From NCBI GenBank assembly GCA_002811675.1, contig PDIM01010471.1, forward strand, positions 1 through 23,996: a stretch of DNA of 23,996 bases. The letters are read 5' to 3'. This document shows, piece by piece, positions 1-7,719 of this stretch; the first letter of the stretch is position 1, and each line of letters begins with the position of its first letter. The notes beneath the pieces were generated by a model, which saw only the letters and a list, made by a program, of their open reading frames with translations, ran no database searches and had not been told where the DNA came from. The position numbers and the translations under genes were made by a program. The stretch comes from Ichthyosporea sp. XGB-2017a (taxonomy: Eukaryota; Opisthokonta; Ichthyosporea).

Positions 1-46
1 AAAACAAAAAAAAAAAAAAAAAAAAGAAAAAAAGCCCAATCCATGT

Positions 47-65
47 CGTGGAGGCCTGTGATTGG
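47..65 (-). promoter_or_regulatory. ERSE-like element upstream of SEC12
   Basis: CGTGG (47-51), nine bases, then ATTGG (61-65). Read on the minus strand this is CCAAT-N9-CCACG, the exact consensus of the ER stress response element that NF-Y and ATF6/bZIP28-type factors bind in animals and plants. It lies about 60 bases upstream of a TATA-like sequence and in front of a gene for an ER-export protein, both of which suit a real element. Function in this organism is inferred. Confidence 0.5.
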
Positions 66-122
66 CTGTCCCTCCAGGGTGTACGTATAGATCCTCACAT
101 CTCTTGATGCGACTATTTATGC

Positions 123-130
123 TATATATG
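123..130 (+). promoter_or_regulatory. TATA-like box of SEC12
   Basis: TATATATG in an otherwise mixed sequence, about 255 bases upstream of the Sec12 ATG. It would place transcription start near 155 and leave a 5' leader of about 230 bases. The leader contains a CTAG tetranucleotide run (201-219) and a purine-only-like GA tract (about 319-380). Assigned from motif and position only. Confidence 0.4.
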
Positions 131-200
131 GCAATTTCCCACCTCCGATCATCACTCTTTTTATTACATTTCCAGTGGGCAGTTCCTTTGGAAACAGCGC

Positions 201-219
201 CTAGCTAGCTAGCTAGCTA
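201..219 (+). repeat. CTAG tetranucleotide run in the SEC12 leader
   Basis: Four consecutive CTAG units plus a partial fifth. The sequence is self-complementary at every step, so it is a simple microsatellite in the predicted 5' untranslated region. No function is evident. Confidence 0.8.
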
Positions 220-383
220 CTGTACTAGCTCATATTGGGGTTTATTTTCTTTTTCATGCATTGAGGTGTGTCGAGGTACTGTGGTGTGGACTAGTTTTGG
301 ATTTAACTTCATGTAACAGGGGAGAGAGGGGAGGAAGAAAGGAATAAACGAGGAAAGAGAAAAGAAAGAAAAAGCGAAGGACA

Positions 384-1850
384 ATGGGAAAGTCAAAGTC
401 TACTTGTGTGCTCAAGTCAAACTACCCTTTGTATGGGGTGAGATCCTCTAGAAGAGATCCCGAAGGAAACCAAGTTATCATTGCTGGGGGCGGAGGTGCG
501 GGTAAGCATGGAGTGCCTTCTCTGATTGAAATGTATGATATCAAAGCAACAGGAAGAACGGGTGATGGTGCGAAAAAGTTGTTTAGCGAAAGCACTGGGG
601 ATAAAGCCCCCAATAAGCTTGATATTCACCCTCAAGAGAATATCCTGGCTACTGGTATGAATGAGTGTTGCTATGTGTTTTCATTTGATGATGACAAAGA
701 AGGGAATCCTTCCTTGGAGAAGACGGAAGATGTCAAAACAGAGTCGGAAGAAGAGGACTCTTTGCAAAGGGTGGTTAGATTTAGCAAATGTGGAAAGTAT
801 TTGGCTACTGGAGGAACTTCTGGTGAAGTAAAAGTCTGGGAGTACCCTGTAATGAAAATCAAGTATACGTTGAAGGCTCATACCAAGGATGTAAATGACA
901 TTGACTTTAGCTTCGATCATAAACGGCTAATAACATGCGGTGGTGATAAAAAGCTAAAACTTTGGAACTTGGATCCCGCTTTCAAAGGGAGTGACAGACT
1001 GATTAGCGTTCTGGAAACGGAGAGTCTTTGGTTTAACAACAGTAAGAATCCCCATCACGTCAAAGCGTGCAGGTTTGGCTTGGGAGAAGAGGGTGAAATA
1101 GATGGTGATTGTTATATTTACACTGCCCATGCATGCATGAAACAAAAGAGTTATATTGTTAAGTGGGACATTGAAAACTTTTGCCCCCTTGCCGAATACC
1201 CAACAGGAAGAACCCAGATAACAACTATGGCACTGAGCCCCAACTGCAAACATTTAGCCGTAGGGACGAATGAAGGAGATATTCTGGTGTTGGCCAGTAC
1301 CTCAAAATATTTGATTAGAAGAGTGGAGACGAGTCTGGAAGCTCATAGCTTTTGTGTCACTGATATATGCTTTTCAAATAACGGAGCGAAAGTGTTCAGT
1401 GTATCTGCAGACAACCAACTATTTGTAACTGAGTTTTACGACTCTGGGGAACCTTTTCATCTATGGTTTTTAATTGCTTTCTGGTCCATTTTTTTCTACC
1501 TTATTTATTACATATACTGCAACCCATCAGACGACCTTCGTCCGTTGATAGAAAAGTATGTGGATCCAGTTGTTGTAGAAGTCCAAACCACAGTTGTAAA
1601 TCCGGTCGTAAAAGAAATGCAGCCTTATTTGGAACTGGCGAGACCATACACCGATGAGATAAATAAGAAGATTGTCACCCCCTCACTGAAGGGACTTGAA
1701 GTAGTTAAAGATGCACTGGGGCCCGTAACTGAAAAAGGTTTTCAAGTGAAAGAAAAATATGTAGATCCGTTGGTAACACAGGGGTTGAAACAAGTTAATA
1801 TAATGATTAAGCGTCTTAGGACAAGATTTGACTTGGGCAACCATGTATAA
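384..1850 (+). CDS. SEC12: Sec12/PREB-like Sar1 guanine nucleotide exchange factor
   Basis: A 488-residue, single-exon protein. Sec12 is an ER membrane exchange factor that loads GTP onto Sar1 and starts COPII coat assembly. The N-terminus has the family pattern NYPLYGVR (13-20) followed by the glycine-rich loop AGGGGAGKHG (34-43), which corresponds to the potassium-binding loop needed for Sar1 activation. WD-like blades follow, with clear examples at 126-153 (VRFSKCGKYLATGG...VKVW) and 164-195 (AHTKDVNDIDFSFD...LKLW). A single hydrophobic helix lies at about 359-380, with the propeller cytosolic and about 108 residues in the lumen. The luminal part is rich in charged and proline-broken helices and repeats EKYVDP at 390 and 457. 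The start is the first in-frame ATG and has G at +4. Poly(A) signal at 2056. Confident on family; the luminal extension is unusual. Confidence 0.92.
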   Translation: MGKSKSTCVLKSNYPLYGVRSSRRDPEGNQVIIAGGGGAGKHGVPSLIEMYDIKATGRTGDGAKKLFSESTGDKAPNKLDIHPQENILATGMNECCYVFSFDDDKEGNPSLEKTEDVKTESEEEDSLQRVVRFSKCGKYLATGGTSGEVKVWEYPVMKIKYTLKAHTKDVNDIDFSFDHKRLITCGGDKKLKLWNLDPAFKGSDRLISVLETESLWFNNSKNPHHVKACRFGLGEEGEIDGDCYIYTAHACMKQKSYIVKWDIENFCPLAEYPTGRTQITTMALSPNCKHLAVGTNEGDILVLASTSKYLIRRVETSLEAHSFCVTDICFSNNGAKVFSVSADNQLFVTEFYDSGEPFHLWFLIAFWSIFFYLIYYIYCNPSDDLRPLIEKYVDPVVVEVQTTVVNPVVKEMQPYLELARPYTDEINKKIVTPSLKGLEVVKDALGPVTEKGFQVKEKYVDPLVTQGLKQVNIMIKRLRTRFDLGNHV

Positions 1851-2843
1851 ACGGGCCACCATCTTTGTATTTGCCTCATGAATATTATTCAATGCGGGAT
1901 AAGTTGGTGCTCCGGGAAGAATATTTTACTTTGTTTGAATAATACTATTGGCTATGAGCTTTCATAGTACTTAGTTTACCTGCTAAGAAAACGGTTTGAA
2001 TGAGGAGTGAAAACGAACTGAATGCATAGCTACGATGCGTAGGAATGTCTTATACAATAAAAGCACGTATTTTGAATTGTGCATGAAAAGATATACGCAG
2101 CAACTTAAATGGAACATATATGTGTTGAAAGGTGCTTATCTGTCTAAGCGCTCACATTCAAGCTTCGTCCGCTTTGAGGTTTCCTGAGCCAAAGACAACG
2201 CTTGTGCACGTAATCAGTTCCAGATCCATTGTTGTCACTTCATTCACCTTTCTAAAGGGCTCAAAGCTTAACTTTTAACCCGCTCGTGAACTTTCCTTCT
2301 GTGCCGCCATCTCAATAGCCAATGCTGACTAATTACTTACCTGCAATGGTGAATATCACGTTCTACGTAATATAAACAAATTAAAATGAATACTCTAAAA
2401 AAAGCACGATGCCTCTTTCATCCTTTTTACTGCAGAAGCAAAAGCATTTAAGAGATGTCAGATGGGATGACGTCTCAAACAATAATTCCCCCCCAGCCCC
2501 CTGCTGACCAACCACAATTGCGAGTTCTATGATTATGAAATTAACAATCCCCATAGCTGCTGTGTTGACGTATTGTACTGTAATAATATAATTAATAAAC
2601 CGCGTTCTGGCTGTTTCAATCCAAGTACTTCTCCCCAAATTGCCGGATAATATAAAATTGCTGAGGCATAATTCATAATTGCCTCGCTCGGTTATATTTG
2701 TTGAAAGATTTGAATTTGAAATTTAAATTTAAATCGAGTTCAATTTTGAATTTCATTTGTTTTGTTTTTTTTTTTTCAAAGAGTTATTATAATCAAATAC
2801 TGAATTCACTATTCCTGTGCACGTATCTGGATCGAGTAAAGTT
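1851..2843. other. Intergenic region, SEC12 3' end and SPFH promoter
   Basis: I see no supportable gene here. The first 200 bases are the Sec12 3' region. The end is very AT-rich, with an AAATTTAAATTT palindrome at about 2720-2731 and a T-run at about 2760-2776 just ahead of the SPFH gene. Short open frames on the minus strand around 2380-2640 have no recognisable features. Confidence 0.5.
2056..2061 (+). terminator. Poly(A) signal AATAAA for SEC12
   Basis: First AATAAA downstream of the Sec12 stop codon, about 205 bases away. Confidence 0.5.
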
Positions 2844-3870
2844 ATGGCTGAAAAAAAAGGTATTGTAAGCACCCAGCCTGGTGCGTCCGGCCAAAGCAGT
2901 ACCCAACCTCCAGCTCCCGCGTATCGCCAAGATGAGGAGCAGCATTTCTCCCTGGAAGAAAGCTCCAGTCCATTGGCAATGTGTCTTGGTATCGTTTGCT
3001 GTCCTATTACTATTTTAGCTAGTTGGTTTACACTTGCCGAGCGTGAAGAGGCAATTATCCTTCAGTTTGGAAAGTACCACAAACAGGTTAAGGAACCTGG
3101 GTGTTCTTTTTCAAACTGCTGGGGTAGAGAGATTAGAACTATATCTACGAAAAAAATTACTATAGATTTACCTCTGGTAAAGGTTGCTGATTACAATGGA
3201 AATCCTTTGAGTATGTATTTCACTTTTCCTTGCTGTTGCCTTTGTTTTATATATTTGACGCTGACTCATTGATTTTATGTGTATTTCTAGTGGTGAGCGC
3301 TATTGTGTGTTATCAATATGAAAACCCCCTGAAAGCATTGCTGGAGGTTGAAAATCATTATGCCTTTATTCGCCAGCAAGCCCAGACGGTTATGCGACAA
3401 GTTGTTGGGCAATTCCCATACGAAACGGTAAGTATACATTCTTAATTGTTATGAAAGATAAAGGACCAGAAACACTAATCTTTATTTGTTTGCATCGCGC
3501 TTAATAGAGTGATAACTCTCCAAGTCTTCGCTCAGATTATGCCCATGTTGGTGATGTGATGACCAGTGAGCTTAATCAGCTTGTAGCAAGAGCAGGAGCT
3601 GTCGTGTTTAGCTTTCGCCTTGACGAAATCAGTTACAGTCCTGAGATTGCCGCTGCTATGTTGAAGAAGCAGCAAGCAAAGAGTATCATTGAGGCAAGGC
3701 ATATTATCGTCGAAGGTGCGGTTAGCATTGCTCATGATGCCGTGTCCCAATTGGAGAGAACTGGAATGAATTTCAATGATGAACAAAAAGCAACTTTAGT
3801 TACCAATCTGCTCACTGTCACCTGCAGCGATAACGATGCTCAGCCAACACTCCCGTTGAGTCACAAGTAA
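2844..3870 (+). CDS. Bacterial-type SPFH/band 7 (stomatin-like) protein, three exons
   Basis: Exons 2844-3210, 3291-3427 and 3508-3870 join in frame to 288 residues. The start ATG at 2844 has G at +4. Residues 1-42 are a Ser/Gln/Pro-rich leader, then a hydrophobic helix (about 44-62) ends at WFTLAEREEAIILQFGKY (61-78), the usual entry to an SPFH domain. NPLMVSAIVCYQYENPLKALLEVEN (about 120-144) is the core strand region. The helix 211-250 contains SPEIAAAMLKKQQA and ARHIIVEGAV. The end, DEQKATLVTNLLTV and DAQPTL, matches from memory the C-terminus of a common bacterial SPFH group (consensus DEERKAAMVSNLLVVLC...AQPV). SPFH proteins are membrane-bound oligomeric scaffolds. The 67-base gap to the convergent channel stop implies overlapping transcripts. 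Confident on domain; cellular role unknown. Confidence 0.87.
3211..3290 (+). other. Intron 1 of the SPFH gene
   Basis: GTATGT donor at 3211 and TTTCTAG acceptor ending at 3290, length 80. It splits a codon after its first base. Removing it turns PL into NPLMVSAIV, restoring a conserved SPFH strand. Confidence 0.88.
3428..3507 (+). other. Intron 2 of the SPFH gene
   Basis: GTAAGT donor at 3428 and TTAATAG acceptor ending at 3507, length 80, the same as intron 1. It lies between codons and joins FPYET to SDNSPSLRS, which keeps the reading frame. Confidence 0.87.
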
Positions 3871-3896
3871 TCTGCGTGTTAATGAACTTTTACCCA

Positions 3897-3902
3897 AATA
3901 AA
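3897..3902 (+). terminator. Poly(A) signal AATAAA for the SPFH gene
   Basis: Lies 27 bases past the stop codon, inside the short convergent spacer. Confidence 0.6.
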
Positions 3903-3936
3903 GCCCTTCACCATTCCAGGACCATAAATATCTTTT

Positions 3937-3942
3937 TTTATT
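3937..3942 (-). terminator. Poly(A) signal overlapping the channel stop codon
   Basis: On the minus strand the last lysine codon and the TAA stop read AAATAAA, so AATAAA spans the stop codon itself. No other minus-strand AATAAA was needed nearby. Confidence 0.55.
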
Positions 3943-5560
3943 TAAAAATCGAAGACCTGTTCGCAAGAGATATTCGTGAGGTTGTTGATCTTCTGTTCTT
4001 CTGGGTAAGCAAACCAGCCAAACTAGAGGCGCGGCGTGATGAAATAAGATCTTGGTTTTCCATTCTCATAATCTGAGACAGTACATCCCCTTTGTAGATT
4101 GAATCGTCATAGACCTCCTCCTCCTCTTCCTCTTTTGGACTTTCAGGCTCGTCCGTGGTTTGGTTAAGCTCCGTAACGCATTGATATATAGACTGTAACT
4201 TTTCACTTATCTCCACAAATTCAGCAAGGTTGTCTTCAATGGCTATCAAAATGAGATAGTAAGTCTGGATCACATCCTGTGTGCATCCACTAAAGTCTGA
4301 TATTTCCATCGGAGTCTGAAGACACCAGATATCCCCTCCCCTATCCGGGCAACCGACAATACCGCATACCTCCGAGTTGATTTGTGATCTTAAAAGCCTA
4401 TTGAATTCCCGAGACCTTTCCATCAAGTCTTTGTTTGCCTGCTCTAAGTTAGTAACAACAACAGCCACAACTAAATTGACAAACACAAAGGCACCTACAG
4501 TGAGGAATAAAACCAAATAGCATGCACCCAATATTCCTTGCCCTTCTGCATCTAGTCTCTCATAAAGCCCTGCCCAGCCATCCTGTGTGATGCAAATGAA
4601 TAGGGAGAACATGGCAGCAGGAAGAGAGCCCCAATCTTGAGCCACCTTTTGGCGAAAGAGGGTAACACCGACCACAGCAAAGATGAACATGATGATCCCC
4701 AAGAGAAAGATAATATTGGCCATATCTGGAACTGATCTCACAATTGTTTGCACAATCATCTGCAGTCCATGAAGCGCCCCAACACTTCTAAGAGTCCGAA
4801 AAGCTCGAAGAACCCGAAGAACTCGCAAAAACTGACCTCCCCCACCAGAAAAAACTGCTGGTCCTATGATAGCCAAAAGAACAATGATGAAATCAAACAC
4901 GTTCCAACCAGACTTCCAAAATAATTCGAATCCATAGAACCATTTGATCAAAATTTCCATTATAAAGATTGTTAGGAAAACATAATCCATTACCTGGAAC
5001 ATGATCTTGTTATTTTTTTCAATATCTTGATCGGTTTGTACACCAATCATCACTGAGTTGAACACAATAATGAAAAAGATAAATGCCCGGAACCACACAC
5101 TCTCCACCAGCCGCCCGGCCAGATTTATATGCACGAAATCGTTGAATGCTTCATCATCAATGTCCACTACGTCCTCATACGACTTGATCCACGTTTTGCC
5201 TTTAAATATACTATCTCTATCCTCTTCACTGTAGTTGCTTACCCCCTCAACAGATTTTTTCCAGTTTTTATAGGTCAAAAGACAACGTAGTGGCGAGGAT
5301 GAAGGCTCATTTTTCACATTTTGCTTTATCTCACCCAGTGATGTTCTGGAGAATGAGCTTTGGCGGAGTTGGCATCTCGCAAATGATGCCCGCCTTGTTG
5401 CAGTCTGCTGGTAAAGGTTCTTCAACTTTGAATCTGTGGCATCTGGAGTATAGATACCCGGCATGTGAAATCCTTTGACAATCAAGTCCAGCTCAACTGG
5501 AGTTTCTGAAATCTTCCCTTCATTGGGGTGTGGTTTGCCTTCATTATTTTCATTGCCCAT
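3938..5560 (-). CDS. Single-domain voltage-gated cation channel, CatSper-like
   Basis: 540 residues, one exon, with one six-helix domain: S1 about 154-174, S2 187-208, S3 218-236, S4 243-262, S5 276-301, pore helix 312-330 and S6 341-370. S4 carries arginines every third residue (R246, R249, R252, R255, R258), the voltage-sensor pattern. The pore reads FICITQDGWAGLYERL, and T325-x-D327-x-W329 fits the [T/S]x[D/E]xW filter of CatSper and related calcium-permeable channels. CatSper channels admit calcium in flagella, so a flagellated stage is likely, although four-domain and NaChBac-like relatives share this architecture. The cytosolic C-terminus has a short heptad-like helix (about 440-465), an acidic run (476-482) and Ser/Arg-rich ends. 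RRAS sites at 56-59 and 509-512 resemble protein kinase A sites. The start ATG has G at +4. Confidence 0.85.
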   Translation of the reverse strand: MGNENNEGKPHPNEGKISETPVELDLIVKGFHMPGIYTPDATDSKLKNLYQQTATRRASFARCQLRQSSFSRTSLGEIKQNVKNEPSSSPLRCLLTYKNWKKSVEGVSNYSEEDRDSIFKGKTWIKSYEDVVDIDDEAFNDFVHINLAGRLVESVWFRAFIFFIIVFNSVMIGVQTDQDIEKNNKIMFQVMDYVFLTIFIMEILIKWFYGFELFWKSGWNVFDFIIVLLAIIGPAVFSGGGGQFLRVLRVLRAFRTLRSVGALHGLQMIVQTIVRSVPDMANIIFLLGIIMFIFAVVGVTLFRQKVAQDWGSLPAAMFSLFICITQDGWAGLYERLDAEGQGILGACYLVLFLTVGAFVFVNLVVAVVVTNLEQANKDLMERSREFNRLLRSQINSEVCGIVGCPDRGGDIWCLQTPMEISDFSGCTQDVIQTYYLILIAIEDNLAEFVEISEKLQSIYQCVTELNQTTDEPESPKEEEEEEVYDDSIYKGDVLSQIMRMENQDLISSRRASSLAGLLTQKNRRSTTSRISLANRSSIFK

Positions 5561-6007
5561 GATTACAATATTTTGGCTTGATTTTCAGAACCTTAAGTAT
5601 CCGATAGTTCAATTCGGCTTTTTCGATTAACCCCCCTCCCCCTATTTCCCTGACCCTCTATACTCTTTAATTTTAACTGCAAGCAAGCTTACACACTCAA
5701 AAAGCCAAAAGTTGACTCCACTTTTCCCATAACTCTTCGTCAGTTGCACATACAGGAAAGAAGACGACACACGCTCAACACAGTTACCAAATCCTATATC
5801 AATAAATAAAATCTTCCTTAGCACTTACTTTGCATACTCTCCTACTCTACGAAGAAGGAGAAGCAAAATAGTAGAAACAAAAAGAAAGAAAGCAAGAAAT
5901 AACAAAAAAAAAAACGTAACTTTTCAGTGTGGCCGACACTAAAAATTTGCAAGGAAAAATTGCCATAATTGGGGAGAGGCTAAATATAGAATAATGCCAG
6001 TTATGAT

Positions 6008-6023
6008 ATTCCCTCGAGGGAAT
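6008..6023. repeat. Perfect 16-base palindrome ATTCCCTCGAGGGAAT
   Basis: Each half is the exact reverse complement of the other. It lies about 80 bases past the DHPS stop and about 450 bases upstream of the channel ATG, and could be a binding site for a dimeric factor. No known consensus is recognised. Confidence 0.7.
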
Positions 6024-6089
6024 TGATCCCGGGGGGCCACACATATTTTATGTTTCATTGATCATAAGTGGCCTTGGTTTCATGTGTTT

Positions 6090-6095
6090 TTTATT
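6090..6095 (-). terminator. Poly(A) signal for dihydropteroate synthase
   Basis: AATAAA on the minus strand only 7 bases after the stop codon, giving a very short 3' untranslated region. Confidence 0.55.
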
Positions 6096-6102
6096 TACCA
6101 TT

Positions 6103-7146
6103 TTATATTGACGAACGTCCACTGCACATTGTGGCAACCAGGCCTTTGACATAATCGATTGTCTCCCTTACATTGTGTGCTCGAATGATGCTTGCCCCGC
6201 CCAGAACGGCAAGGGTTGTTACTCCCAGGCTCCCACATATGCGGCCAGGGGCTGGTCTTGGTTTGAGAACTTGACCCGAAAGAACAGAACCAACGCTTGA
6301 TTTGTTGGAAAGTCCAATCAGGTTGGGTCTTCTTAATTTTAGGAAATGCTCTGTCTCCTTGACTAGGCATAGATTCTCATGGACATCCTTACCAAAACCA
6401 AATCCCACATCAGTTATTATATGCTTGACCCCCCTTTGCTCGGCCACATTAATAGATGAGGCTAGTGACGTATACACTTCATCGACCACATTGACCCCTT
6501 TGTACGGTTTATGGTGAGGCATCTCACCAGGTTTTCCCAAAGCATGCATGAGCACAATAGGAGCATTGTGCTTAACTGCTACATCAGCCATTTCTGGGTA
6601 CAGCCTTAGTCCTGTCACGTCGTTGATAATATTGGCCCCAGCCTCCAAAGCCTTGTCCGCAACACTGGGCTTGTACGTATCCACAGAAATGAGGATTTCC
6701 GGGAACTCTTTTCTCAGGCCTTGAATAACAGGAATAAGGCGAGCTAGTTCCTCTTCAGCATCAACCACACTGGCTCCTTCGCCATACACTTTTCCCTTCG
6801 GTCGTGTGGATTCGGCCCCAATATCGATAATAGCAGCACCGTCTTCAATCATTTGCCGAGCTTGTGTAAGTGAGCTATCCAAGGAATTATACTTTCCTCC
6901 ATCATAGAAGGAATCGGGTGTCACATTAAGAATTCCCATAACATGCGGAATCACCTCGTCCACATACATCCAAGCTTTACAGACTCCAGCATCTTCTTCC
7001 GCACCACCCTTCCCTGACCTGCTTGTCAAATCCAGCCGTTTTTTCAAAGCCTCCACCCTCAATTCCACTGGTCTACAATCAAGCACCTTCCCGCCTTTGC
7101 ACTCCACAAAAAACCTCTCTTCGTCTTCTTTACTAATCGTAATCAT
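6103..7146 (-). CDS. folP: Stand-alone dihydropteroate synthase
   Basis: 347 residues from the ATG at 7146; an upstream GTG-initiated extension is not credible. The enzyme joins 4-aminobenzoate to dihydropterin pyrophosphate in folate synthesis and is the sulfonamide target. Family motifs in order: GILNVTPDSFYDGG (71-84, Asn74), AESTRP (111-116), SVDTYKP (154-160), INDVTG (174-179), VLMH (198-201), DVGFGFGK (246-253), LSNKS (279-283) and RAHNV (322-326). Two loops are altered: the usual DPGFGFG is DVGFGFG, and the usual SRKS is SNKS with the lysine kept. About 45 residues separate the N-terminal strands (FVECKGGKVLDC, 13-24) from the core strand, where most members have only a few. Not fused to HPPK or other folate enzymes, unlike most eukaryotic forms. 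A TATA box at 7215-7220 and an AATAAA at the 3' end show it is embedded in eukaryotic context. Confidence 0.93.
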   Translation of the reverse strand: MITISKEDEERFFVECKGGKVLDCRPVELRVEALKKRLDLTSRSGKGGAEEDAGVCKAWMYVDEVIPHVMGILNVTPDSFYDGGKYNSLDSSLTQARQMIEDGAAIIDIGAESTRPKGKVYGEGASVVDAEEELARLIPVIQGLRKEFPEILISVDTYKPSVADKALEAGANIINDVTGLRLYPEMADVAVKHNAPIVLMHALGKPGEMPHHKPYKGVNVVDEVYTSLASSINVAEQRGVKHIITDVGFGFGKDVHENLCLVKETEHFLKLRRPNLIGLSNKSSVGSVLSGQVLKPRPAPGRICGSLGVTTLAVLGGASIIRAHNVRETIDYVKGLVATMCSGRSSI

Positions 7147-7719
7147 AATCCACACATAGACAACAACCAACACACCGTACTAACGCCTCCCAAAATGAAA
7201 GAAAATAAATAAAATATATAACCTCCAATATGCTCCCAATTCACATGGGTGACGGATTTTCCCTAGAGGATTAGGGGACATGAGTAGTGCTAGAGGCTGG
7301 AGCTTTGTGTACATGATTTTCTTTCTATGGATCATGGGCGTCTCTAGTACTAGGTACTTTTTCATAGTCAGATGCTATGGAAACCAAAAGTCTTGGTTGG
7401 CCAGAGTCAGGAGTCAGGAGGCTCTTTTTTTTCCTTTTTGTATAGGGGGAGTCCATAGTAAAAACAAGGGAGTGAAATCCTTCCCTTTATTTCCTTCTTT
7501 TTTCTCGCACTGGAAAGAATAATAAGCTGTGTTTTGTGAATCAAGGAGTCACCGTTTGATTTGTACTGTGGTGTTTGTCTTTGTTTGTGTGCAAGGGGTC
7601 CCTGGGAAGAAGAGAGGCTTGGCGTTACGAAAATAAACACGACCGAAGACTAGAAAAGGGGAAAAGAACATAGAGGAACTGGGGGGTGGGGAACGGATAC
7701 GATAGTATAATTTTCAAAG
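7147..7719. promoter_or_regulatory. Divergent promoter region between DHPS and the 550-aa gene
   Basis: The two genes start back to back across 573 bases. The DHPS side has a clear TATATA. The other side has no obvious TATA in place; the stretch includes GTCAGGA repeated at about 7406-7420 and G-rich segments (about 7680-7691) before the ATG. Short open frames here look like chance. Confidence 0.45.
7215..7220 (-). promoter_or_regulatory. TATA box of dihydropteroate synthase
   Basis: TATATATTTT on the minus strand, about 70 bases upstream of the ATG at 7146. This predicts a start of transcription near 7185 and a leader of about 40 bases. Confidence 0.5.

Larger units (their letters stand above)
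5561..6102. other. Intergenic region, channel promoter and DHPS 3' end
   Basis: No gene is seen. The region holds the presumed minus-strand promoter of the channel gene, an A-rich stretch at about 5903-5914, a CCAAT in minus orientation near 5967-5971, and a perfect 16-base palindrome at 6008-6023. Confidence 0.5.

Noticed and set aside
6095-6370. Minus and plus frames inside dihydropteroate synthase
   Set aside because: Shadows of the DHPS reading frame; the DHPS frame carries all the conserved motifs.
7147-7173. Longer DHPS start at a GTG
   Set aside because: Eukaryotic initiation is at ATG; the ATG at 7146 is the first in frame and lies about 70 bases below a TATA box.
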